Part shown: one piece after another, positions 1-9,100 of the stretch
How the letters are laid out: each line of letters begins with the position of its first letter
Position numbering within the stretch: position 1 is the stretch's first letter
Assembly (NCBI RefSeq): GCF_002355515.1
Contig: NZ_AP014809.1
Location: 186,001-250,000 of the forward strand
Length of the DNA: 64,000 bases
Direction: 5' to 3'
Source of the DNA: Methylorubrum populi
Lineage (GTDB): Bacteria; Pseudomonadota; Alphaproteobacteria; Rhizobiales; Beijerinckiaceae
The notes under the pieces: generated by a model
What the model saw: only the letters and a program-made list of their open reading frames with translations
Databases searched by the model: none
Told to the model about the DNA's origin: nothing
Program-made: the position numbers and the translations under genes

Positions 1-400
1 CCTCGGTGCGGCCGAGCGCCTTGGCATAGGCCGCCGCCGAGCCGAAGCCGGCCAGCCCGTAGTGGGACATCCGCTGGTACTGCGCGATGATCTCCACGTC
101 GCGCAACTTGCTGTCGCTCGGCGCCTCCTGGATGCCGTGCTTCTTGGCCTCCGTGACGAGCCCCTCCATGCCCTTGCAGTGCTCGGGCTCGGCCTCGCCG
201 CCGTTCTGCCGGATGAGGTCCTTGAGGATGTCGGTGTGCTTCTGGATGCCGCCGACCGAATGTTCGAGCATCTGCTTGAGCTTGGGATCGGAGACATGGC
301 CGCCCAACTCCTTGATGGTCCTGATCATCTGGTCGTTGGCCGACCAAAGATCCTTCATTTCGTCCAGATAGACTTCCTTGAGGCTGCTCGGTGCTGACAT
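1..400 (-). CDS. DUF892 (YciE/YciF) ferritin-like protein, 3' part missing
   Basis: Reading the minus strand from the ATG at 400 gives an open frame that leaves the window at base 1 (133 codons seen; the family is usually about 160-170). It begins MSAPSSLKEVYLDEMKDL and continues with helical segments such as QMLEHSVGGIQKHTDIL and IIAQYQRMSHYGLAGFGSAA. This is the pattern of the DUF892 four-helix ferritin-like family, whose Glu/His residues bind a di-metal centre. Members are associated with general stress response and iron or peroxide handling, but their biochemical role is not settled. The helix with His and Glu residues (EIIAQYQRMSHYG) is the expected metal-binding type. The C-terminal helix lies outside the window. 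No partner gene is visible on this side. Confidence 0.82.
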   Translation of the reverse strand, partial: MSAPSSLKEVYLDEMKDLWSANDQMIRTIKELGGHVSDPKLKQMLEHSVGGIQKHTDILKDLIRQNGGEAEPEHCKGMEGLVTEAKKHGIQEAPSDSKLRDVEIIAQYQRMSHYGLAGFGSAAAYAKALGRTE

Positions 401-552
401 CGATGTCTCCCGTTGGCTGCTCTCCTGGCAACACGACCTTGCTGGCGATGTTCCTGGGCCGTTTGCCGCGTCGGGACCGTACCGCCCTATCCCGACACAG
501 ATTCCCACTGGCGGGGCGAGACCTTCTAAACCGGAGGGTGTAAGTTGCCCGA

Positions 553-765
553 ATGGACGGGGACGAGACCGAACTCGACATGGTGAGGCGGCACGTCCGC
601 GAGGGCGCGGGGCACGTCGCCAACCAACGCGCGCTCGTCGCCCATTTGAAAGCGGACAGCCTGCCCGTCGCCGACGCAGAGGCCTTGCTCGCCACCTTTG
701 AGGACATTCAGCGCCAGCACGAGGCGCACCTGGCGCGGATCGAGGCCGGAACGCCGCTCGGTTAA
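553..765 (+). CDS. Small conserved hypothetical protein (70 aa)
   Basis: A 70-residue acidic, helical protein starting MDGDETELDMVRRHVREG and ending HLARIEAGTPLG. It has no membrane segment, cysteine or catalytic motif. Sequences of this kind (short, with H..RH and hydrophobic heptads) recur as uncharacterised small proteins in Methylobacterium-like genomes, but I assign no function. The ATG at 553 is preceded by GGAGGGTGTAAG about 15-20 bases upstream, a poorly spaced but plausible ribosome binding site. It stands alone between the divergent DUF892 gene and the sensor kinase transcribed towards it. Confidence 0.6.
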   Translation: MDGDETELDMVRRHVREGAGHVANQRALVAHLKADSLPVADAEALLATFEDIQRQHEAHLARIEAGTPLG

Positions 766-1094
766 GGGGGCGTCCCCGCCCGACCGGACGGCGCCGCCTC
801 GTCAGGCATCCCGCCCCGGCTGGAGATCGACCACCTTGCCGGCCGGTCACTTCTCGGACGCGTCCACCCGAAGCCCCTCCGCGCCCTTGCGGGCGAGATG
901 CCCGCGGGCACGTGCTCGACCAGCGGCCCTACGTCGACCCTGAAGGTTCACACGACGATGCCGGTCGCCGGCACCGCGAGCGCGGCGTCCGAGGCGTGGA
1001 CCTTGGCGGCGATGCGCGCGGCCCCCTCCGCGCCGGTGACGGTCCGTCTATCAGCTTCGGCCCGCTTTCGCCGTGCGGGTCGTCCTCAATCCAC
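766..1094. other. Intergenic stretch without a supported gene
   Basis: About 330 bases between the small gene and the 3' end of the first sensor kinase. Open frames here are short and show no recognisable motif. A minus-strand stretch encoding TVTGAEGAARIAAKVHASD looks protein-like but has no start or extended frame, so it may be a decayed gene end. I see no terminator with a T-run. Confidence 0.4.
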
Positions 1095-3512
1095 TCAGCT
1101 CAGAACGACCCGCAGCTTGTTCGCCAGCTCGTCCCGCTGGTATGGCTTGCTGAGGAGCGGCAGGTCGGCCGGCACGCCGTGCTCGTCGAGCGCCGTCCCG
1201 GTGTAGCCGGAAGTCAGCAGCACCCGGAGGCCGGGCCGCAGGCGCCGGGCCTCGACCGAGAGCTGCACCCCGTTCATGCCGCCGGGCATCACCACATCCG
1301 AGAACAGGATGTCGATGCGCTCCGGCCCGCCCAGTCGTTCCAGGGCCTGGGCGGCCTGCGTGGCGGTCAGCGTCCGGTAGCCGAGCTCGCCCAGGCTCTC
1401 GACCGCCATCTCCAGCACCGCCGGCTCGTCCTCGACCACCAGTACCACTTCGCCGGAGGCGGCGCGGCGCAGCGGCAGCGTACTATCCAGTCGGCTCTCA
1501 ACCGCCTTCTCGACCGAGCGCGGCAGGTAAAGCTCGATGGACGTGCCGCTCCCGGCCTCGCTCTTGATCTGCGCGTGGCCGCCGGCCTGCCGTACGAAGC
1601 CGTAGACCTGGCTCAAGCCGAGGCCGGTGCCCTTGCCGATGTCCTTGGTGGTGAAGAACGGCTCGAAGGCGCGGGCGCGCGTGCCGGCATCCATGCCGTG
1701 GCCGGTGTCCGTGACGGAAACGAGCACGTAGGCCCCGGGCCTTAGGTCGGGCCGGTCCGTGATCTCGTGCGCATCGAGGTGAGCGTTGCAGGTCTTCACG
1801 GTCAGCGTGCCGCCACCCGGCATCGCGTCGCGCGCGTTCACCGCGAGGTTCAGCACCGCGCTCTCGAACTGGCCCGGGTCGAGCCGCACCGGGTCGAGGC
1901 TCGCGTCGAGGTCGAGCCGCACCTCGACGGTCTCGCCGACCGCTCGCTGCAGGAGCGTCCGGAAATCCTTGAGCAGCCGGTTTGGGTTGACCGTCTCCGG
2001 CCGCAGCACCTGCCGACGCGAGAAGGACAGCAGCTTCTCAGTGACCTCGGCGCCGCGCCGCGCCGCCGTCATCGCCGAGGTCGCGAGCCGCTCCACGCGC
2101 TGCGCGTTGTCGGGCTTGCGCACGATCATGTCGAGGTTGCCCACGATGATGGTGAGCAGGTTGTTGAAGTCGTGCGCGACGCCACCGGTGAGCTGGCCGA
2201 TGGCCTCCATCTTCTGCGCCTGGTTGAGCCGGTCCTCGGCCTCGTGCTGCCGGGTCGTGTCCATGACGATACCGGCAATCGTCGTCACTTCCCCTACTCC
2301 GTCGAGGTATGCCTTGCCCCGGAGCGCGATCCAGCGGGTGGCGCCGTCGTCGGCCCGTCGGATGCGGCAGTGCAAGTCGATACGCTCCGTGCCGCTCGCC
2401 CCATCCAGGGCAATGCGGACAATTCCGCGGTCCTCCGGGACGACGTGCTCCAGGAAGGTCTCGACGTCCCAGCTCGGCAAGGGCTGACCGTAGCCGAAGA
2501 TCGCGTCGTGCCTCGGGGTGCGGCGCGAGGATCCGGTGCGCAGGTCGAGCTCCCAGTCGCCCATCTCGGCGGCTTCGAGCGCCAGGGCGAGGTTGTCGCG
2601 CGCCAGTTGCAGCTCCGCCCGCCGCGTCTCACGCTCCTGGGCCGTCGCCTCGGCCCGGGCGTACAGGAAGTCGACCTCGCGCAGGTAGACTCCGAGCAGG
2701 ATGAAGCCGGCGACCAGCGCCTCCAGGCGGCCCGCGAACCAGCCGATTGTGCCGCGGGCGGCGCCCGGCAGGGTAACCAGGTTGTCGAACACCAGCAGGA
2801 GCAGCGAGACGGCCAGCCAGAGCTGCAGGACGGTGCGGAGCCGCGTGGTCCAACAGAGCACCGCGAGCGCCAGCACCGTCAGGGCGACGATGGCGGGCCC
2901 GACGCCCGAGGTGGTGAGCAGCCAATAGTCGTCGCCCTCCACACTCTTCGGCAGCAGGTGGACGTATCGCGTCACGACCACGGCCGTGAGCGCTGCGGCC
3001 GCCACGGTTCCAGCGATGGCGAGCAGGCCGACAGGGCCGACGCGCGCCGGTGGCACCGACCGGTCGTGTCCGTCGCCCTCCATGATGGCGTAGGCCAGCG
3101 CGAAAAGCGGGGGACCGAGATGCCAGAAGGTCCAGAGCCATGTCGTGGTGTCCGGCCCGGTCCCGAGCAGGCGTCCCTGCGCGAGGACGTTGGGGAACGA
3201 CAGCATCTGCAGGAGCACGACCAGCGTCACGTACAGGCTGCCGGCCCCGAGCACGAGCAGCGACCCCGAGCGGGTGCGCTGGTACTGGGTGAGGAAGAGG
3301 TACGTGGTCAGGCCGTAGACCACGGTCAAGGCCGATTGGTAGACCGGTACGAAGCCCGGCATCGGCGGCATGGGCCGGCTCGCGAACGGAAGCAGTGCAA
3401 GCGTGACCGCGCCGAAGGCGAGGCTGACGAGGACGGCGAGCCGGCGTTGGGTCCTGCCGGCCCGGGCGGTGGCGAGGGTTGCGAGCGCGGGGCCCGCGGC
3501 GGCCGTGCCCAT
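1095..3512 (-). CDS. Hybrid sensor histidine kinase with MASE4-like membrane sensor
   Basis: 805 residues. The first 280 or so hold about eight hydrophobic segments (for example FVPVYQSALTVVYGLTTYLF) resembling the MASE4 integral-membrane sensor. A short coiled coil and one PAS domain (about 310-420, MGDWELDLRTG) follow. Then come a HisKA domain with the phospho-acceptor His447 in GGVAHDFNNLL, a HATPase_c domain with N- and G-boxes (NLAVNARDAMPGGG, DTGHGMD, GKGTGLGLSQVYG), and a C-terminal receiver with Asp739 in LFSDVVMPGG. It senses an unknown signal at the inner membrane and autophosphorylates, and the phosphate probably moves internally to Asp739. No DNA-binding regulator is adjacent. It is tandem with another hybrid kinase of the same C-terminal architecture. 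Confidence 0.93.
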   Translation of the reverse strand: MGTAAAGPALATLATARAGRTQRRLAVLVSLAFGAVTLALLPFASRPMPPMPGFVPVYQSALTVVYGLTTYLFLTQYQRTRSGSLLVLGAGSLYVTLVVLLQMLSFPNVLAQGRLLGTGPDTTTWLWTFWHLGPPLFALAYAIMEGDGHDRSVPPARVGPVGLLAIAGTVAAAALTAVVVTRYVHLLPKSVEGDDYWLLTTSGVGPAIVALTVLALAVLCWTTRLRTVLQLWLAVSLLLLVFDNLVTLPGAARGTIGWFAGRLEALVAGFILLGVYLREVDFLYARAEATAQERETRRAELQLARDNLALALEAAEMGDWELDLRTGSSRRTPRHDAIFGYGQPLPSWDVETFLEHVVPEDRGIVRIALDGASGTERIDLHCRIRRADDGATRWIALRGKAYLDGVGEVTTIAGIVMDTTRQHEAEDRLNQAQKMEAIGQLTGGVAHDFNNLLTIIVGNLDMIVRKPDNAQRVERLATSAMTAARRGAEVTEKLLSFSRRQVLRPETVNPNRLLKDFRTLLQRAVGETVEVRLDLDASLDPVRLDPGQFESAVLNLAVNARDAMPGGGTLTVKTCNAHLDAHEITDRPDLRPGAYVLVSVTDTGHGMDAGTRARAFEPFFTTKDIGKGTGLGLSQVYGFVRQAGGHAQIKSEAGSGTSIELYLPRSVEKAVESRLDSTLPLRRAASGEVVLVVEDEPAVLEMAVESLGELGYRTLTATQAAQALERLGGPERIDILFSDVVMPGGMNGVQLSVEARRLRPGLRVLLTSGYTGTALDEHGVPADLPLLSKPYQRDELANKLRVVLS

Positions 3513-3608
3513 CGTGTGCTCCGTGACGAAGCGCGATGGCTGACCGTGCCGGTAAGTCGCTCGCGGAGCTCACGAGTACCACGGCTCCGGCCAAGGCGCC
3601 ATTTGGGT

Positions 3609-5759
3609 CTACGTTTCCGAGGAAGCTGCACGGACCTTCGGCATGCGCGCCGTGGCCGTGCGCAGGACCTTGCCGACCTCCGCGGCCGAATAGGGCTTGC
3701 GCACGAACTCGAAGCCTTGGATCTCCTCCTTGGCCAGGACGTGGCTGTAGCCGGAGGTCAGCACCACCGGCATCTCCGGGTGGATCTCCCGTAGCCGCCT
3801 GGCGAGTTCGATCCCACCCATGCCCGGCATCACCACGTCCGAGAACACCGCGTCGAAACGGAAGGGCACTGCCTCGACCTCAGCCAGCGCCGCCTCCGCC
3901 GTCTGGGTCAGCACGGTCCCGTAGTCCAAGTCGTGCAGGATCTGCACGCAGAACCGGCCGATCTCAACGTTGTCCTCCACCACCAGGATGCACTGGTCGC
4001 CGTCGTCCAGCGGCTGCCCCTCGGGCTCGGGTGCAGGTCTCTCCACGCCCGCTTCGGCTTCGGCTTGTGGCAAGTACAGGGTGAAGGTGCTGCCGCGCCC
4101 GACGACGCTGGACACGTCGATGTCGCCGCCCGATTGCTTGGCGAAGCCGATGACCTGGCTCAAGCCCAACCCGGTCCCCTTGCCGATCTCCTTCGTGGTG
4201 AAGAACGGCTCGAAGATGCGGGCGACCTGGTCGCGCGGGATGCCGGATCCGGTGTCGGTCACCGCGACCGCCACGAAGGGGCTGGATGACCCCGCGTGTG
4301 CCCTGATGGCCGGCTTCGACTGTCCGCAAGCAAGCGCGATGGTCAGGGTGCCCTCGCCTTCCATGGCGTCGCGCGCGTTCACTGCGAGGTTCACCAGCGC
4401 CGTCTCGAACTGCACGGCGTCGGCCCGCACGAGGCAAGGGCTCTCGGATAACTGCGTCACGATCCGGATGCGGGCGCCGGTGAGGGAATCGAGCATCCTG
4501 GCAATGGCGCGGATGCGCTCGCCGGCATCGAACACCTCGGGCTTGAGGGCCTGACGGCGGGCGAAAGCGAGCAGCTGCGCCGTCAGCTTGGCGGCCCGCT
4601 CCACCGTGTCGGTCACCGCGTCGAGGTAGCGCCGTCGCCGTTCCTCCGGCAGGTCGGGCCGCCGCAGGAAGTCGGTAGAGGACCGGATGATGGTGAGCAG
4701 GTTGTTGAAGTCGTGCGCGACGCCCCCCGTGAGCTGGCCGATGGCCTCCATCTTCTGCGCCTGAACGAGCGCATCCTGGGCCTCGGCCAGCGCCTGGGTG
4801 CGCTCGGTCACCCGCTGCTCCAGGGCCGCGTTCATCCCCTGCAGCGCCTCCCGGAGCTGCCGCTCGACGGTGGCGCGCCGGTCGATGTTGCGGGCCATCC
4901 GGATTGCAAGGGCGGCAAGCCAGAGGGTGAGGACGATGACGAGCAGCGCCGTGCCGGTCTCGGCCTCGGTCAGGCCGGCGCGGACCGCATGGAGCTGTAG
5001 CCAACCGAGAAGGAGCGGTGCGAGCACCAAGGCCGGCAGGAGGTGGCGCGTCAGGGCCCCTGCCTCGCCGGTGCCGAGGAGGGTGGCGATCCAGGGTCGG
5101 TTCGGCCGGCTGAACAGCACGCCGAGGCCGAGGACGCTCAGGGCGGCGGCGGTGACGAGCGCCATGCGGGAGAAGGGTCCGCCCTGATGGAAGGCGCCCA
5201 AGCCGTAGGCGTAGCCGAGCCCGCCCACCGCCGCGACGACGAGGCCGCTCAGGGTTGCGAGCAGGCCGGCGTGGCGCAAGCGCCGGGATCGGACGTCCTG
5301 GAGGAGGAGCCCCGACGCGAGGGCGAACAGGCTCGTCGCCGTTGCCAAGGCCATGCCGCTGCCGGGCTTGAGCGGGCCGAAGACGAGGCGCTGCGCCCAG
5401 TCGTCGAGGCGGAGGTCGCCGGGCGGCACGTACCGCAGGAGCCCTCCGGCGCCGATGGCCGCCGCCCCGGCGGCGAGGAGGCGTCCGGCCCGGCCGGTCG
5501 TCGCGGCTGCACCGGCTGCCGTCGCCACCAGGAGCGCCGACCCGAGCAGCAGGACGCCGATGGCGGTGAGCACGACCATCGGCGGCTGCCCGGGGACGAT
5601 GCGTCTGAGGGTCGGGACGTCGAACCACCAGCCGGCAAGGACGGTCAGGGCGGCGGCGACCCCGAAGACGCCGCTCGCCCGCGCGATCCACCGGGCCCGG
5701 AGCACGATCCGCCTCGACTTGGCCTGCTGCGCCGGCACCTGCCGCTCGGGTTCAGCCAT
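3609..5759 (-). CDS. Hybrid sensor histidine kinase, membrane-bound
   Basis: 716 residues. The N-terminal 285 residues contain about seven or eight hydrophobic helices (for example VFGVAAALTVLAGWWF and MALVTAAALSVLGLGVLF) that match no sensor I can name. A coiled coil (residues about 290-335, ERTQALAEAQDALVQAQ) leads into HisKA with His349 in GGVAHDFNNLL. HATPase_c follows (NLAVNARDAMEGEG, DTGSGIP, GKGTGLGLSQVIG) and then a receiver with Asp641 in VFSDVVMPGMGG. It is 96 bases upstream of the preceding kinase gene on the same strand, so the two are probably co-transcribed. The signal and the output partner are not visible. Confidence 0.92.
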   Translation of the reverse strand: MAEPERQVPAQQAKSRRIVLRARWIARASGVFGVAAALTVLAGWWFDVPTLRRIVPGQPPMVVLTAIGVLLLGSALLVATAAGAAATTGRAGRLLAAGAAAIGAGGLLRYVPPGDLRLDDWAQRLVFGPLKPGSGMALATATSLFALASGLLLQDVRSRRLRHAGLLATLSGLVVAAVGGLGYAYGLGAFHQGGPFSRMALVTAAALSVLGLGVLFSRPNRPWIATLLGTGEAGALTRHLLPALVLAPLLLGWLQLHAVRAGLTEAETGTALLVIVLTLWLAALAIRMARNIDRRATVERQLREALQGMNAALEQRVTERTQALAEAQDALVQAQKMEAIGQLTGGVAHDFNNLLTIIRSSTDFLRRPDLPEERRRRYLDAVTDTVERAAKLTAQLLAFARRQALKPEVFDAGERIRAIARMLDSLTGARIRIVTQLSESPCLVRADAVQFETALVNLAVNARDAMEGEGTLTIALACGQSKPAIRAHAGSSSPFVAVAVTDTGSGIPRDQVARIFEPFFTTKEIGKGTGLGLSQVIGFAKQSGGDIDVSSVVGRGSTFTLYLPQAEAEAGVERPAPEPEGQPLDDGDQCILVVEDNVEIGRFCVQILHDLDYGTVLTQTAEAALAEVEAVPFRFDAVFSDVVMPGMGGIELARRLREIHPEMPVVLTSGYSHVLAKEEIQGFEFVRKPYSAAEVGKVLRTATARMPKVRAASSET

Positions 5760-6184
5760 TCGACACCTGTTGGACCGGTCGTCGTCCGGCCCCCGGCCCC
5801 GTGCGTCCGTCCCCGTCGTGATCCCGCATCGTCACCCAAGCACGCCAACCTTGCCGGGACGGCCTGGCCTGCCGCGGCGAACAGGCCGGGCGAGCCGGTC
5901 TCGCCGGTCGAGACTGAACGCGCGAGGCGGTGCGCCGTTCGAAAACGCCCGGGGTGGCGGACGGCGGCCACGCGGGTGCGACACCTGTGCCGCCCTCCCG
6001 CGGGGCACGATTGCGTAAAAGGGAGGGGCGTAGCCTACGCCTCCGCTGCCGCCGAGCCCGCCCCTCCTAGTTGGGCGGGTGAGATCCGTCCTTCTGCCCC
6101 ACGTCGGTTACCTGGTTTGATCACGTCCGCCATCCCCGCGCCTTCCCGTTCGTCGCCTGTCTCGACCTGGATCGGAGCGCGGTC
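5760..6184. promoter_or_regulatory. Divergent intergenic region between two sensor kinases
   Basis: 425 bases separate the divergently transcribed kinase genes at 5759 (minus) and 6185 (plus), so promoters for both should lie here. I find no long open frame with coding character, no clear tandem operator and no sigma-54 type -24/-12 element. A run of purines with GGGAGGGG sits at about 6020-6028. Confidence 0.4.
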
Positions 6185-9100
6185 GTGAGCGAGCCCGAGA
6201 TCGAGCGACTCCAGCGGCGCGAGCGCGAGCTGGAGGCGGAGGTAGCACGCCTTCGTGGCGAGGGCTCCTCGCTTCGGGCCGCCCACTGCGAGGCGATCTT
6301 CGACTGCGCAGTCGACTTCGCCATCATCACCACGGACCGGGAAGGAACGGTCACGGCCTGGAACCCTGGGGCCGAGCGCATCCTCGGCTGGTCGGTCGGG
6401 GAGATGCTCGGTCAGCCGACCGGGACGTTCTTCACGCCTGAGGACCGGGCGTCGGGACAGCCCGCGGCGGAGATGCGGCGCGCCGCCGAGGCTGGGCGCG
6501 CGGCCGACGAGCGATGGCACGTACGCAAGGACGACTCCCGCTTCTGGGCCAGCGGGGAGCTGATGCCTTTGCGCTCGCCCGACGGCACGGACCTGGGCTT
6601 CCTCAAGATCCTGCGCGACCGCACCGAAGCCATCGCGCGGGAGGGCGAGACCCGCCGCGTCCGGGACGAGCTCCAGGTCGTCACCGACGCGCTGCCGGTG
6701 TTGATCTCCTTCATCGACCGGGATCACGTCTACCGCTTCGTGAACCGCAGGTACGAGACCTGGTTCGACCGGCCGGCGAGCGAGATCCTCGACCGGCCCG
6801 TGCGCGAGGTCGTCGGCGAGGAGGTCTACGCCGCCCGCCTGCCCGTCATGGAGCGGGCGCTCGCCGGCGAGGAGATCACCTTCGACGCGGCGATGCCCTA
6901 CCGGGGCGGCGGCACCCGGGAGGCGGAAATCCGCTACATCCCGCGCCGAACCCCCGACGGGACGGTGGACGGCATCTTCGTGCTCGTCACCGACATCGCA
7001 GAACGCCAGCGCGCCCGGGCCGACCTGCAGGAGGCCGAGGACCGCCTCAGGCTGGCGCTGGAGGGGGCCGGCACCGGCATCTACGACTACGACCTCGTCA
7101 CCGGCACGCTGACCTGGGATGCGCGCACCCGCGCCCTGTTCGGCCTGTCGGCGGACGACCCGGTCTCGTACGAGGACGCCTTCCTGTCCGGCGTGCATCC
7201 GGACGACCGCGAACGGGCCGACCAAGCCGTCCAGATGGCCATCGGCTCGCCCGAGGGCTTCGACATCGAGTACCGCGTCCTCGGACGGCGCGACGGCGTC
7301 GAGCGCGTGGTCGCCGCCAAGGGCGATACTGTCTACCGGGACGGCAAGCCCGTCCGCTTCGTGGGCACGGTCCGCGACGTGACCGAGGCCCGTACGGCCG
7401 AGGCCCAGGCGCGCCGGTTGGCGGCCCTCGTCGAGCAGTCCAGCGATTTCATCGGCCTCGCCGACCTCGACGGCAAGGCCGAGTTCCTGAACGACGCCGG
7501 CCGCAGGCTCGTCGGTCTCGCGAGCCTGGAGGAAGCCCGTCGCTACGAGGTGGCTGATTTCTTCGAGCTGGGCGACCGCCCGACGGTGCTCGGGCAGGTG
7601 CTCCCGGCGGTTCGCGAGACCGGCTTCTGGGAGGGTGACTTCGCCTTCCGCAACTTCGCGACGGGAGTGGCCGTCCCCGTTCACTACACCCTCTTCCCGG
7701 TGCGCGACGCGGGAGGCGAGGTCACCGGCTACGGCACCGTTACCCGCGACCTCACCGAGCGCCGGCGGCAGGAGTCCTTCAGGGACGGCCTGATCACGTT
7801 CGGGGACCGCCTGCAGGCTTGCCGCGACACCGCGGGGATGGCGGCCGTCGCGGCCGAGGTCATGGCACGGACCCTCGGTCTCGACCGGGCCGGCTACGGC
7901 ACGGTCGACGAGACGCTCCGGTACATCGAGATCGAGCGCGACTGGACGGCACCCGGCGTCGCCAGCATCGCGGGCCACCACCGCTTCGACGACTACGGCG
8001 AGGTCCGTATCGGCCTGGAGCAAGGCCGCGAGGTGGTCATCACGGACGTGACCGCCGACCCGCGCACCGCCGGGAACCCGGGTCCCTTGCTCGACATCGG
8101 CGTCCGCGCCCTGATCAACGTGCCGGTGATGGAGCACGGGCGCGTCGTGGCGGTGTTCTTCCTGCACGACCGCGACGTCCGGGACTGGCGGCCGGACAAG
8201 CTCGCCTTCGTCCGCGACATCGCCGAGCGCACCCGGGCGGCCATCGAGCGCTTCCGCGCGGAGGCGAGCCGGCGCGAGAGCGAGGAGCAGTTCCGGGTCT
8301 TCGCCCAGGCCATCCCCAATCAGGTCTGGGCCGCGCACCCCGATGGCTCGTTGTACTGGTTCAACGACCAGTTCTACGCCTATTGCGGCGAGCCGACGGG
8401 TAGCCTGCTCGGCCCGGATGCCTGGGCCCGCATCGTCCACCCGGACGACGTCCTGCCCGTCGCCGCCGCCTGGGACCATGCCCGTGCGACCGAGACCGTC
8501 TACGAGACCGAGTACCGGGTAAGGCGCGCCGACGGCGCCTATCGCTGGTTCTTGGTGCGGGGCGAGCCGGTTCGGGACCCCGCGGGTCGGGTCACCCGCT
8601 GGGTTGGCACCAACACCGACATCGAGGACCAGAAACAGGCAACCGCCGAGCTGGCGCGTTTGGCCGGCAACCTGGAGCAGCAGGTCGAGGAGCGCACGCG
8701 CGACCGCGACCGCATGTGGCGCCTGTCCTCGGACGTGATGCTGGTGGCGCGGTTCGACGCGACCATCGTGGCGGTGAACCCGGCCTGGACGGCGCTGTTC
8801 GGCTGGAGCGAGGCCGAACTCATCGGGCGCTCGTTCATGGACCTTGTGCACCCGGACGACGCGGCCTCGACTGCAGCGGCGGCCGGCGACCTCTCGGATG
8901 GCTCCATCATCCCGCGCTTCGAGAACCGCTACCGGCACAAGGACGGGAGCTACCGCTGGCTGTCCTGGACGGCTGTGCCGGACGAAGCGTTCATCCACGC
9001 GGTCGGGCGAGACGTCCAGGCCGAGAGAGAGGCCGCCGAGGCGCTCACCAAGACCGAGGAGGCGCTGCGGCAATCCCAAAAGATGGAGGCGGTCGGACAG

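Noticed and set aside
1767..3794. 675-codon plus-strand frame over the first hybrid kinase
   Set aside because: Low-complexity Arg/Glu-rich translation, antisense to a clear MASE4-HisKA-REC protein.
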